Positions 1 to 9,666 of a DNA stretch of 64,000 bases are shown in pieces (positions within the stretch are counted from its first letter, which is position 1; the number at the start of each line of letters is the position of its first letter). A model generated the notes under the pieces. The model was not told the origin of the DNA, did not search any database, and saw nothing but the letters and a program-made list of their open reading frames with translations. The stretch is from Branchiostoma floridae (taxonomy: Eukaryota; Chordata; Leptocardii; Amphioxiformes; Branchiostomatidae): assembly GCF_000003815.2 (NCBI RefSeq), contig NC_049979.1, positions 24,339,752 to 24,403,751 of the forward strand, in the 5' to 3' direction. The position numbers were made by a program, and so were the translations under genes.

Positions 1-330
1 TCTTTACCACACAGATAGACCAACTGGTAGTTGTCTAACTCTGACTACCTATTGTTTTTTAAATGATGCTTAATTGCCGCACAAGCAGAATGTGTCGTCC
101 ACCTGTAACTACCTATTATTTGTAAAAAAAAACAAGCGATCTCTTTACCACACAGATAGACCAACTGTTTGTTGTCTAACTCTGACTACCTATTGTTTTT
201 TAAATGATGCTAGTTTGCCGCACAAGCAGAATGTGTCGTCCACCTGTAACTACCTATTATTTGTAAAAAAAACAAGCGATCTCTTTACCAATACCACACA
301 GATAGACCAACTGTTAGTTGTCTACCTCTG
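1..330. repeat. Tandem repeat, ~140-bp unit, about 2.4 copies
   Basis: The block beginning TCTTTACCACACAGATAGAC recurs at 1, 142 and 282, so the unit is about 140 bp. It has two full copies and a partial third, and it runs off the left edge of the window. Copies differ by a few substitutions and small A-run length changes. The short open frames across it are repeat translations and not genes. Confidence 0.85.
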
Positions 331-606
331 ACTAAAAAGACACTACTTTGCCACAAGTATAAAATATGTGATTTGTTGACTTAAAATTTTCGTATCAATT
401 GACCAAAAGAAAAGAAACTTGAGTGCCATTAACTGTATACACATTGACAATTAACAATATCACAAGTATCTACTCTAGTCTAAAGCTAGTAAAAGCTAGT
501 GCCACGCAAGATCTGCTTGGAGACAACACGCACAGATATACCTAAGTCTAAAGGAAATAACTCAGACAGCCGTACGGACGCATGCTACTAGTACACGAAT
601 ATTACG
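331..606. other. Unassigned AT-rich spacer
   Basis: I see no gene, inverted repeat or RNA gene between the 140-bp tandem repeat and the palindrome array. Confidence 0.5.
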
Positions 607-1075
607 TTCAGCACTGGAACGTTCCAGTGCTTTATAAACGTCAGCACTGGAAGCCCAGAGCTGAAGTTTTTACAGCACTGTACAGCACTGGTCTTCCAGT
701 GCTGAAAAGTTCCCGAGCACTGGTAAATCCAGTGCTGAACCCGTTACTTTTGTATATCAGCACTCGGTTCCAGTGCTGACGGCGGTTTCAGCACTGGGTA
801 ACCAGTGCTGAATGACCTCTGCCGCGAGTTCAGCACTGGTACCCGAGTGCTGACGGCAGTTCAGCACTGGAAAACCAGTGCTCGGAGAAGTTCAGCACTG
901 GAAATCCAGTGCTCGCATTGGGTTCAGCACTGGAATTCCAGTGCTGAGGGAGCTTCAGCACTCGAACAAGGCCGTTCAGCACTGGAAAACCAGTGCTGAC
1001 GTTTCTTCAGCACTGGAAAACCAGTGCTGAGGCCGATTCGACCCATTGATTCAGCACTGGAACACCAGTGCGGAA
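607..1075. repeat. Array of ~14 short palindromes (hairpin satellite)
   Basis: The unit is CAGCACTGG, then about 4 variable bases, then CCAGTGCTG, followed by 5-8 unrelated bases. Copies begin near 609, 642, 683, 715, 758, 789, 831, 862, 893, 924, 955, 976, 1008 and 1052, with about 31-bp spacing in the more regular right half. The copy at 610-631 is a perfect 22-bp palindrome and the one at 924-945 is also perfect. Others have damaged arms (642, 955, 1052). Each unit could form a hairpin with a 9-bp stem and small loop in either strand. A 19-bp direct repeat (AACCCGTTACTTTTGTATA) occurs at 739-757 and 1074-1092, bracketing the right part of the array. The array lies just beyond the 3' side of the DHRS11 copy A exon. 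Confidence 0.9.
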
Positions 1076-1191
1076 CCCGTTACTTTTGTATACTTGCGGT
1101 TCTGTGTGGCAAGAGGCATGAGCAATTTTGTAGGACAGTTACCGGACTTTGGACTCCCCCGAATCGAGTGATCCCCATGTTACTGGCTTAC

Positions 1192-1323
1192 CCGTATTTT
1201 GTCCACGTCCCGAGCACACCCCACCACCTTCATGCCATGCTGGACCAGTGCACGGGCTGTGGCATTCCCGATCCCCACAGACGCACCGGTCACCAGTGCT
1301 ACACGGCCGACCCAACGCTCCAT
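1192..1323 (-). CDS. DHRS11: DHRS11-like short-chain dehydrogenase, copy A, first exon only
   Basis: This is a 132-bp first exon on the minus strand, from ATG at 1323 to a donor GTAAGC after ATACGG at 1192. Its 44 residues begin MERWVGRVALVTGAS and include the Rossmann cofactor motif TGASVGIG (residues 12-19) and VVGCARDV. This matches the N-terminus of DHRS11, an NADPH-dependent SDR. The exon differs from copy B by a few bases (N-A-T instead of N-D-T after the glycine motif). The next exon would lie to the left. The window holds only about 1.2 kb of intron there and no exon 2, so the rest is off the edge or lost. It is head to head with copy B about 1 kb away. Confidence 0.8.
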
Positions 1324-2327
1324 ATCCCCTAGATCATAGATGAACTTTTACTTTCAGACCGCACTTTCGTGTTTCGTGACCTGCTGACCTCACAACAGCG
1401 ACACCTGGCAGTTTCCAAAAATACGACATCAATGGCGACGTCTGGTTGGCGGAGTGGCGTGCGAACACCTGTCACATGTGTAGTGCGTCGTTTTGACTTT
1501 ACCGGAAAATCGGCAAATAACTCAGAACACAGCACTAAAAACAATTTACGTCCACGATAAATTAACAATCTAGCACTTGTATACAGCTCTTTCTATATTA
1601 TGAATGCATTTATAGTTGCAAATGTTGCAATTGCTGACAAAGTAAACATGTAACGTTAAACGTTATTCCCCATACCAAATACAGATTTCATACGGTAATA
1701 TCTATTCAATGGTATCTAGATTTGTGCGAAAAGTATCTTTTAAATCTTGTGCTTTAAAGGTATATTACGTAGTTTTTTTTTAGTGACCCCCCAGAACTAG
1801 ACCCTCCTAGATCCTGGCTGTAAACAACTTCAGGCCTCCAGTAAGCACCCTAGGGGATCGGGTAATGAGTTCATCACACTCCAGACTGGCTACAGGGGAA
1901 ATCTTCTTCTCTGAAAACACTCATTTTTTCACTTCAGAATAGGATATAATCATGCACTTAGTCTATTTTGTTGGGTATCAATAAGCTGAGGTTACATTCC
2001 CTTCAAAACTGCAAGAAATCTTGCAAAGATTACGTTTTACAAAAACTATAAAGGTGAAACTGTCATCAGACACGTGCACACCCACTGTGCTGTCAGGCAC
2101 ACAAGACAGTGATAAGCCAGATGTTGGCATGTCTTCCGGTAAAGTCAAAGCGACGCACTACACATGTTATACAGCCGTGTTCGCACGCGCACGTCAACCT
2201 GAAGTTCCCACTGTTGCCGTATCTTTTGAAACTGCCAGGTGTCGCTGTTGTGAGGTCAGGAGGTCACGAGTGTGCGTCCCGCCTGAAACTGTTTGTGAAA
2301 GTAAAAGTGCATCAGATGATCTACGGT
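1324..2327. promoter_or_regulatory. Shared spacer between head-to-head DHRS11 copies A and B, with mirrored flanks
   Basis: About 1 kb separates the two divergent start codons. The segment next to A (1370-1510) reappears in inverted form next to B (about 2135-2270), including GCTGACCTCACAACAGCGAC with its complement and the TTTACCGG tract. The two promoters are therefore copies of one sequence in mirror orientation. The middle (about 1560-2100) has no recognisable gene. 1640-1770 matches the upstream region of copy C (13893-14035), so A and C share a longer 5' flank. Promoter activity is inferred only from position. Confidence 0.5.
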
Positions 2328-4147
2328 ATGGAGCGTTGGGTCGGCCGTGTAGCGCTGGTGACCGGCGCGTCTGTGGGGATCGGGAACGACACAGCCCGTG
2401 CACTGGTCCAGCATGGCATGAAGGTGGTGGGGTGTGCTCGGGACGTGGACAAGATACGGGTAAGCTAGTAAACATGGGGATCACTCGATTGAACTGTACC
2501 CACAATATATACACAGTACTCTGGACCAACTTCCTTGAGCCTTTTTTGGTTTATTGAAAGTTAATAGCATACAACAATAAGCAGAATGAGCCGTAACTAC
2601 TGCTAGCATAACGTTAGACAGATTGTAGATGGGCAAAGTAATTTTATGAATTATGGCCTCCGACTCCAAGTCTTACAAACAGTCACCCATGGCCACTACT
2701 GTAATTCTTGAAATTTTCGCGGTGGTTTTCAGTAGGCTGGTTTCGCGTTGTCAGATTGCTTCACACTAACTAAAGTGTTGCTGCAAACACTATTTTCTCC
2801 TTTACACGAAATTAGATCCCTGCAAACTTTTAAAGTTTAAGGCATTTAACGTTATGTAAATACAGCATTTCTAACAAGGATTGCCATGCCCTGCTTTTGA
2901 ACTTTTTAAATTCAATTGTGCTAAAAGTAGTAAAACACAAAGTGAAGGCCCGGGTTCGATTCCCAGTGTGGGAACCACTGAAACACAAGACTGGCTCCTG
3001 GGATTCGAACTTGCATTGAACCCGGGCCGCCAGCTCAAAAACCCACGCCCCCAACCACTACGCCAAAAGGTCAGACCGTTTGGCATGGTCAGTTTGGCGG
3101 CGCTTGAACCCCACTGTTATAGTGCAATTGTAGATCCTGAGCAATTGGACTTTGCTTTTACAATGTTGGAACTTGGAACCATTCACTGAGCATTGTATGC
3201 TGCAAAAGCCATTGAGCATTGTAATTTTTAGCAGTATCTTGCAAAGCTAGAAAGAAGCTTGCTCTTTTTTCTGTCACGGATATGCAAATGAGCACTCACT
3301 GCATCTGTTTTTTTAATGTACCTACAGGAAACTGCAGCCGAGCTGCAGCAGGCAGGTGCTGCAGAATAGCTGTATCATGTCCAGTGTGACCTGACAGTGG
3401 AAGCTGTCACGGATATGCTAATGAGCACTCACTGCATCTATTTTTTTTCAATGTACTGTACCTGCAGGAAACTGCAGCTGAGCTGCAGCAGGCAGGTGCT
3501 GCAGGACAGCTGTACCCTGTCCAGTGTGACCTGACAGTGGAAGCTGAGATCAGAGCCATGTTTGACAACATTGAGGCGGAACATGGCGGCGTGGACGTTT
3601 GTATCAACAACGCTGGTTTGTCCATGAAGGCCCCTCTGCTGTCTGGTAGTTTTGAGGCATTCAGGACGATGACAGATGTGAGTGTTCTGTCCAATACCTG
3701 TATTACATAGTATTGTTTCCGGTTTTTTTGAACCTAAAACCCCAAAAGAACAAGTTTATTTATTTATTCATTTATGATGAGTGGAAAAAGGTTTGATGTC
3801 AGTCGGATTTAAGTAATGACTTATTAATTGTTTCTAATATGTCTGCTTCTGTCTTCAATTGCTTCTTAAAAGCTTCTACCTTGAGCAAGCTATGACATAT
3901 TTAAGCACACAGGGAAAGGAATTAAAGAAACAGTTGTGTACAGACATCCAGGAAATGAGAACACAAGGTAACAGTTACTCAAGCATCTGGATATTAAATA
4001 TTTGGAAACAGTGAAAAGGTGAGTAGCCTGCAGTTCTTCTTCAATTTGCTAGGTGAACATCCTGGCGCCCACCCTCTGTACCCAGCTGGCTGTGCAGCAG
4101 ATGAAGAAGCGAGGAGTGGACGATGGACACATCATCACCTTAAACAG
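2328..4147 (+). CDS. DHRS11: DHRS11-like short-chain dehydrogenase, copy B, exons 1-3 (3' end missing)
   Basis: Exons are 2328-2459 (44 codons, donor GTAAGC), 3468-3677 (70 codons, acceptor CCTGCAG, donor GTGAGT) and 4053-4147 (95 bp, ends in phase 2). All joins keep frame, giving 146 residues. Visible are the TGxxxGxG cofactor motif (TGASVGIG, 12-19), CDL near 64, the NNAG motif (91-94) and VDDGHIITLN at the end of exon 3, all as in DHRS11, a cytosolic NADPH-dependent 17-beta/3-keto reductase of about 260 aa. The exon carrying the catalytic Ser and YxxxK should follow, but an N gap (4223-4322) and then a 5.2-kb retrotransposon come next, and I find no later exon up to 14 kb. The gene is either truncated by insertion or the assembly is broken. 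MERW was chosen over upstream in-frame Met codons because it aligns with the family start. Confidence 0.85.
2696..2740. repeat. Solo end of a TACTGTAATTCTTGA-type inverted-repeat element
   Basis: TACTGTAATTCTTGAAATTTTCGCG here matches the left terminus of the 1.4-kb element at 42780-44197 almost base for base. No matching right terminus is seen nearby. It lies in intron 1 of DHRS11 copy B. Confidence 0.55.
2930..3090 (-). repeat. tRNA-derived SINE-like element
   Basis: On the minus strand an A-box-like stretch (TGGCGTAGTGGTTGGGGGC, about 3065-3047) is followed by a B-box-like stretch (GTTCGAATCCC, near 3010-3000). This is the internal RNA polymerase III promoter layout of a tRNA. A second B-box-like motif (GGTTCGATTCC) lies on the plus strand at 2951-2961. 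I could not fold a complete cloverleaf, so this looks like a tRNA-derived repeat and not a working tRNA. Confidence 0.55.
3272..3406 (+). pseudogene. Partial tandem duplicate of the intron 1 / exon 2 boundary of DHRS11 copy B
   Basis: The stretch starting CTGTCACGGATATGCAAATG, running through a T-rich tract, a CCTACAG acceptor and the first ~78 bp of exon 2 (pseudo-exon 3328-3406), is repeated right away at 3405-3546, where the real exon 2 begins (3468). The upstream pseudo-exon has an in-frame TAG and a broken frame, then jumps into the second copy of the intron. If spliced it would truncate the protein. Confidence 0.8.
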
Positions 4148-4322
4148 GTATTTTATTTATCTATAGAGATTTACAACATTTGTGTAAGGATTGACATAAC
4201 CTTTTACAAGTATTGGCCTATTNNNNNNNNNNNNNNNNNNNNNNNNNNNNNNNNNNNNNNNNNNNNNNNNNNNNNNNNNNNNNNNNNNNNNNNNNNNNNN
4301 NNNNNNNNNNNNNNNNNNNNNN

Positions 4323-4572
4323 GGCAAAGTTCGTAGTAAGCGCAGAACGGCTGAAAAGGGCCTAAATCTTATGTTTTGAGCGAAATTATCGTGTCTAATG
4401 CATTACCAATGGCATTTTTTCAAAACTTTTTTTTTCACGTTCTGACACTTTTATAAGGTGAAATACACTTAGTAGACATGTTTAGAATCAAAAAGAAAAA
4501 TCTTTGATCAAAACTCGATTTTTAATGGCAAAGTTCGTAGTAAGCGCAGAACGGCTGAAACGGGCCTAAATC
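4323..4572. repeat. Direct repeat of 46 bp, 204 bp apart, abutting the retrotransposon
   Basis: GGCAAAGTTCGTAGTAAGCG and the following 26 bases occur at 4323-4368 and again at 4527-4572 with one difference. The left copy directly follows the N gap and the right copy ends exactly where the retrotransposon repeat A1 begins. This may be a satellite into which the element inserted. Confidence 0.7.
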
Positions 4573-4695
4573 GTGGATCTTTGGGTACCCCCCCGGGGAT
4601 CAAAGTTGTTAATTGGATGCAGTCGCTCTCAGGATCTAACCCACACGTGGGATCCCCACTCACTCCCGCCATCAGATCTTAGGGAGCAGGCTGCA
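4573..4695 (+). repeat. Split direct repeat A1 of the 4.6-9.8 kb element
   Basis: Begins GTGGATCTTTGGG and ends GGGAGCAGGCTGCA. It matches A2 at 9526-9646 with a C-run length change and one or two substitutions. Confidence 0.9.
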
Positions 4696-4760
4696 TCAGA
4701 GAGTCTCCGCAATTTCTTATCCGTCACCTCCGTTCTTCCCTTCCTCCTTCCACCTTAATC

Positions 4761-5006
4761 ATGGGGAGGACCCCGAAAAGAGTGAAGAAGTGCTCTGGTT
4801 GTGGCGAGCCGCTGTCTTGTCACAAGGCGGGCCAATACGGCAAGCACTGCCAGGGGGTTGACAAGGATCCGCCGGCAGACAAGCAGCCCATCGAGCTCGA
4901 GGACCCCAACCCTAAGTCTGCGATGGACGTCCTGGAACAGCGCAAGGCTGAGTTGGAGAAGGCCATCGCGGAAGAGGAGCTTCGCAACGAGCGTGGCAGC
5001 TCTTGA
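4761..5006 (+). CDS. ORF1 (Gag-like) N-terminal part, frameshifted
   Basis: ATG at 4761 lies 66 bp after repeat A1. The 81 residues start MGRTPKRVKKCSGCGE and carry a cysteine/histidine cluster (CSGCG...SCHK...KHC) that could bind zinc, then an acidic, coiled-coil-like stretch rich in Glu and Ala. The frame stops at 5006, but coding-like sequence (Glu/Leu-rich, then Pro/Ser-rich) carries on in another frame from about 4990 to the N gap at 5184. This points to a small indel near 4990-5005. The function as a nucleic-acid-binding structural protein is inferred from position and the Cys motif. Confidence 0.55.
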   Translation: MGRTPKRVKKCSGCGEPLSCHKAGQYGKHCQGVDKDPPADKQPIELEDPNPKSAMDVLEQRKAELEKAIAEEELRNERGSS

Positions 5007-5883
5007 GAAGAGACTAGGGGCTCTGAAATCAAGCGGTCCAACCCCCCCGTCAGGCGAGGCGAAGCAGACCGGCCCCAAAGTATCCACGTCGGCGGAGGAG
5101 GCGGCTACGCTCGGCGCGGCTCTCCATCTGGGCCCCGGCGACCTGACACTAGACCACCTACGAATGAACAAGGAGCTCGTCACNNNNNNNNNNNNNNNNN
5201 NNNNNNNNNNNNNNNNNNNNNNNNNNNNNNNNNNNNNNNNNNNNNNNNNNNNNNNNNNNNNNNNNNNNNNNNNNNNNNNNNNNNNNNNNNNNNNNNNNNN
5301 NNNNNNNNNNNNNNNNNNNNNNNNNNNNNNNNNNNNNNNNNNNNNNNNNNNNNNNNNNNNNNNNNNNNNNNNNNNNNNNNNNNNNNNNNNNNNNNNNNNN
5401 NNNNNNNNNNNNNNNNNNNNNNNNNNNNNNNNNNNNNNNNNNNNNNNNNNNNNNNNNNNNNNNNNNNNNNNNNNNNNNNNNNNNNNNNNNNNNNNNNNNN
5501 NNNNNNNNNNNNNNNNNNNNNNNNNNNNNNNNNNNNNNNNNNNNNNNNNNNNNNNNNNNNNNNNNNNNNNNNNNNNNNNNNNNNNNNNNNNNNNNNNNNN
5601 NNNNNNNNNNNNNNNNNNNNNNNNNNNNNNNNNNNNNNNNNNNNNNNNNNNNNNNNNNNNNNNNNNNNNNNNNNNNNNNNNNNNNNNNNNNNNNNNNNNN
5701 NNNNNNNNNNNNNNNNNNNNNNNNNNNNNNNNNNNNNNNNNNNNNNNNNNNNNNNNNNNNNNNNNNNNNNNNNNNNNNNNNNNNNNNNNNNNNNNNNNNN
5801 NNNNNNNNNNNNNNNNNNNNNNNNNNNNNNNNNNNNNNNNNNNNNNNNNNNNNNNNNNNNNNNNNNNNNNNNNNNNNNNNNNN

Positions 5884-6667
5884 AGTCATAGTATTCGTAT
5901 CGATACTAGTACTTTCCCCTGCCAAGAGGGGCCCGACTCTGACATCGGTCCAGGTCTTAATGTTATTGATTTCCCCTGCCAAGAGGGGCCTCATGTTGAT
6001 TTAACTAGTGCTCCTCACCAGGAGGATATCTTATCGCACGTCTCTCATCCTGAGAGAAGTTTGTCACATGCGTACGAGCGCTATGCTCCTGATGATGATG
6101 TTGTTGTTATAATTGACGTTCCCTGCCAAGAGGGATCAGATTTTGATTTCATTGATATCCCTCGCAGAGAGGGCACGATGTCTTGTGTTATTCCGCGTGA
6201 GAGTACTTCAAGTAATTTGCCACATGTGTACGGGCCGGGTAGTGTTGTTTCGGACGTCTGTTTTCACACGTCAAATGTCCCTATGTTGGAGCAACTGGCC
6301 CCCTCCGGTAGTACTGTTGTATATGTCCCCCGACACGAGGGTTTCTCACCGCATGTAACCATATTTGAACGACAGGCCCCTGGCGCCTCTCATACTTTGT
6401 CATGTATTCCTTCACGATCTAGCCATTATGATGTTGATGATATTGATGTACCTTGCCGAGAGTGTAGCTCGACCACCGTAGTTGCGTCTCAGAACTCTTG
6501 CGATTATTATGATGTTAGCTCTAGCATTGCGGGTACGAATCGGTCGGGTGATGTGATCCCCATCTCTCCCTTCTGTTTGGACTTGCCACCAGCGGCTAAA
6601 ACTTCCCAGATGTCGGGTCCGTCACCAGAGTACTCGGCGATCCTGGGCTGTTGTCAGATGATTGCGA
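5884..6667 (+). CDS. Retrotransposon ORF segment with repeated PCQEG peptides
   Basis: An uninterrupted frame of 261 codons lies between two N gaps. It contains recurring short blocks: FPCQEGPDSD, DFPCQEGPHVD, DVPCQEGSDFD, DIPRREG, YVPRHEG and DVPCREC, spaced by 20-90 residues and often preceded by Asp and followed by acidic residues. Ser, Pro, Asp and Val are frequent. I recognise no enzyme motif. In order it lies between ORF1 and the reverse transcriptase, so it may be a Gag C-terminal region or a linker of the polyprotein. Whether it is fused to either neighbour is hidden by the gaps. Confidence 0.55.
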
Positions 6668-6897
6668 NNNNNNNNNNNNNNNNNNNNNNNNNNNNNNNNN
6701 NNNNNNNNNNNNNNNNNNNNNNNNNNNNNNNNNNNNNNNNNNNNNNNNNNNNNNNNNNNNNNNNNNNNNNNNNNNNNNNNNNNNNNNNNNNNNNNNNNNN
6801 NNNNNNNNNNNNNNNNNNNNNNNNNNNNNNNNNNNNNNNNNNNNNNNNNNNNNNNNNNNNNNNNNNNNNNNNNNNNNNNNNNNNNNNNNNNNNNNNN

Positions 6898-8137
6898 ACG
6901 TCCCCGCGTGGCGCGAGATCTCGTGGACTACACAGATAAGGATCTCTGCGACTTGATCGAATTTGGTTTCCCTGTGAACTATTCCGGTCCGCGTCAACCA
7001 GATGTCCCTCTCACAAATCACGCGTCATCTCTGCGCTACCGTGATCATGTTAAAGACTATATAAGCAAGGAACTTCGACTCGGGGCCACCATAGGTCCAT
7101 TACCTACAGACTTCTTCACCCCGCCTTTAATTTGTAGCCCATTACAGACTGTCCCAAAGAAAGATTCCAGTAGCAGGCGGATAGTGGTGGACTTCAGCTT
7201 TCCCGAGTTCACGTCAGTCAACGCTGGAATCTCCACGGACACTTATCTCGGCGAGCGCGTGCGCTTACGTTACCCGTCTGTAGATGACTTGACTGCCTTA
7301 GTTGCGCGGCTCGGCCCCGGCTGTCTACTGTACAAAAGTGACCTTAGCCGGGCATACCGTCAACTTTACGTGGATCCTGCTGACTACCATCTTCTCGGTT
7401 TTCAGTGGGAGGGGAGTCGTTTCGCTGACGTCACCGTACCCTTCGGGATTCGTACGGGCTCCCATCTCTGTCAGCGCGTTACGGACGCGGTACGCTTCAT
7501 CTATGGCACCTACGGCTACACTTGCGTCAACTACCTGGACGATTTGGGCGGTGCGGATACACCGGCGCGCGCTCCTGACGCATTCGCGTGCCTGGGTCGA
7601 CTCTTACTGGAATTGGGTTTGGATGAGGCGGCAGGCAAGGCCGTCCCGCCCACCACGCGTCTCGTCTTCCTCGGGAAGATTATCGACTCCGTGCGCATGA
7701 CGATTGAGGTCACACCTGAGCGTCTGACTGACACTTTGACGGAATTACGCGGTTGGAGCCACAAAGTCGGAGCGCGACGCCGAGACGTTGAGTCCCTGCT
7801 CGGTAAATTACAGTTCATCGCTTCCTGTGTGCGCCCGGGTAGGCTATTCATCTCGCGCATGTTACTGTTTCTGCGCCGTTTTCCGGACAGACACACATGC
7901 ATGCCCCTCGACGAGGAATTTCGCAAAGATCTGGTCTGGTGGGTCACCTTCCTCCCTACGTACAACGGGATCTCTCTCATCCCCCAGTCCGGGTGGACCA
8001 AAGCGGACGCAGTCTTCAGTTCCGATGCTTGCCTGACGGGCTGTGGGGGCTTCTTGGAATCGTCAGGAGAATACTTCCACGCGGTCTTTCCTGCCTTCAT
8101 CCTCGAGCAGGACCCTGTATGGGGATCCTCAGAGTGA
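6898..8137 (+). CDS. Reverse transcriptase-RNase H of the DIRS/Ngaro-like element (5' part missing)
   Basis: An open frame of about 413 codons emerges from the N run. It carries the RT fingers motif VPKKDSSSRRIVVDF, the catalytic DLSRAYRQL block near 7340, VPFGIRTG, and the YLDD active site (7532-7543). After it come the thumb and connection (LVFLGKII) and an RNase H start with FSSDACLTGCGG near 8017-8052. The sequence style (YLDD, PFG-R-G) fits DIRS-order elements better than LTR elements or LINEs. The frame stops at 8135-8137, earlier than a complete RNase H, and the N run follows 14 bp later. A frameshift or a chimeric assembly edge is possible. Confidence 0.85.
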
Positions 8138-9439
8138 CCGAGGAGAAGTGANNNNNNNNNNNNNNNNNNNNNNNNNNNNNNNNNNNNNNNNNNNNNNNNN
8201 NNNNNNNNNNNNNNNNNNNNNNNNNNNNNNNNNNNNNNNNNNNNNNNNNNNNNNNNNNNNNNNNNNNNNNNNNNNNNNNNNNNNNNNNNNNNNNNNNNNN
8301 NNNNNNNNNNNNNNNNNNNNNNNNNNNNNNNNNNNNNNNNNNNNNNNNNNNNNNNNNNNNNNNNNNNNNNNNNNNNNNNNNNNNNNNNNNNNNNNNNNNN
8401 NNNNNNNNNNNNNNNNNNNNNNNNNNNNNNNNNNNNNNNNNNNNNNNNNNNNNNNNNNNNNNNNNNNNNNNNNNNNNNNNNNNNNNNNNNNNNNNNNNNN
8501 NNNNNNNNNNNNNNNNNNNNNNNNNNNNNNNNNNNNNNNNNNNNNNNNNNNNNNNNNNNNNNNNNNNNNNNNNNNNNNNNNNNNNNNNNNNNNNNNNNNN
8601 NNNNNNNNNNNNNNNNNNNNNNNNNNNNNNNNNNNNNNNNNNNNNNNNNNNNNNNNNNNNNNNNNNNNNNNNNNNNNNNNNNNNNNNNNNNNNNNNNNNN
8701 NNNNNNNNNNNNNNNNNNNNNNNNNNNNNNNNNNNNNNNNNNNNNNNNNNNNNNNNNNNNNNNNNNNNNNNNNNNNNNNNNNNNNNNNNNNNNNNNNNNN
8801 NNNNNNNNNNNNNNNNNNNNNNNNNNNNNNNNNNNNNNNNNNNNNNNNNNNNNNNNNNNNNNNNNNNNNNNNNNNNNNNNNNNNNNNNNNNNNNNNNNNN
8901 NNNNNNNNNNNNNNNNNNNNNNNNNNNNNNNNNNNNNNNNNNNNNNNNNNNNNNNNNNNNNNNNNNNNNNNNNNNNNNNNNNNNNNNNNNNNNNNNNNNN
9001 NNNNNNNNNNNNNNNNNNNNNNNNNNNNNNNNNNNNNNNNNNNNNNNNNNNNNNNNNNNNNNNNNNNNNNNNNNNNNNNNNNNNNNNNNNNNNNNNNNNN
9101 NNNNNNNNNNNNNNNNNCGTGCTTTGCCCCTGTGCAAAATTTCAATGTTCATTACATATTATTTAGGAGACTATTTGGTATTATATTGTATATATTCTTC
9201 CTTCGCTTGTTCCGTAGTTCGAATGTTCTGTAGTTTAGTCTTCGCGTTCTCTGTACGAGCTACAGTAGCACTCGCACTTGTTGTGTAAGGTTAGGACTAC
9301 ATTACGTATTATAGTCTAACTTGTATTTATTGCGCGTTTAATAGGCATTACCCCCGGGCTTTACTGGGGTCCGCTCCTCCACTCTCTGCACGCCCCTCCT
9401 TCCTTTTCTTCTCTTTCGGCTCCGCTGGGTCTGGTCCTG

Positions 9440-9525
9440 GTGAATTTGTCGTTTTTATGCTTCGTTATTAAAGTTTACCAGCCCAGCACAGTCTCTAGTC
9501 CGTCATTGGGAGCGTGCAGATAATT
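9440..9525 (+). repeat. Split direct repeat B1 of the 4.6-9.8 kb element
   Basis: Runs from GTGAATTTGTCG to GTGCAGATAATT and contains TTATTAAAG. It is matched by B2 at 9667-9752. It directly abuts A2 on its right. Confidence 0.9.
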
Positions 9526-9646
9526 GTGGATCTTTGGGCCCCCCCGGGGATCAAAGTTGTTAATTGGATGCAGTCGCTCTCAGGGTCTAACCCACACGTG
9601 GGATCCCCACTCACTCCCGCCATCAGATCTTAGGGAGCAGGCTGCA
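9526..9646 (+). repeat. Split direct repeat A2 of the 4.6-9.8 kb element
   Basis: Second copy of A1, with no base between it and B1. This B1/A2 junction is the expected copy of the joined ends of a circular intermediate. Confidence 0.9.
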
Positions 9647-9666
9647 CCCACCCACCCACCCACTCC

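Noticed and set aside
607-1075. CRISPR array
   Set aside because: The repeats are palindromic, but the spaces between them are only 5-8 bp, there are no spacers of 25-40 bp and no cas genes, and the surroundings are animal genes.
582-1343. Open frames of 60-102 codons across the palindrome array
   Set aside because: They are translations of the repeat; two frames and both strands stay open because of the unit composition. No conserved start or protein motif.
2021-2557. 178-codon frame over DHRS11 copy B exon 1
   Set aside because: It is a shadow in another frame; the MERW frame carries the SDR motifs and correct splice phase.
2945-3013. Functional tRNA gene
   Set aside because: A- and B-box-like motifs exist but the acceptor and anticodon stems do not pair; more likely a tRNA-derived repeat.
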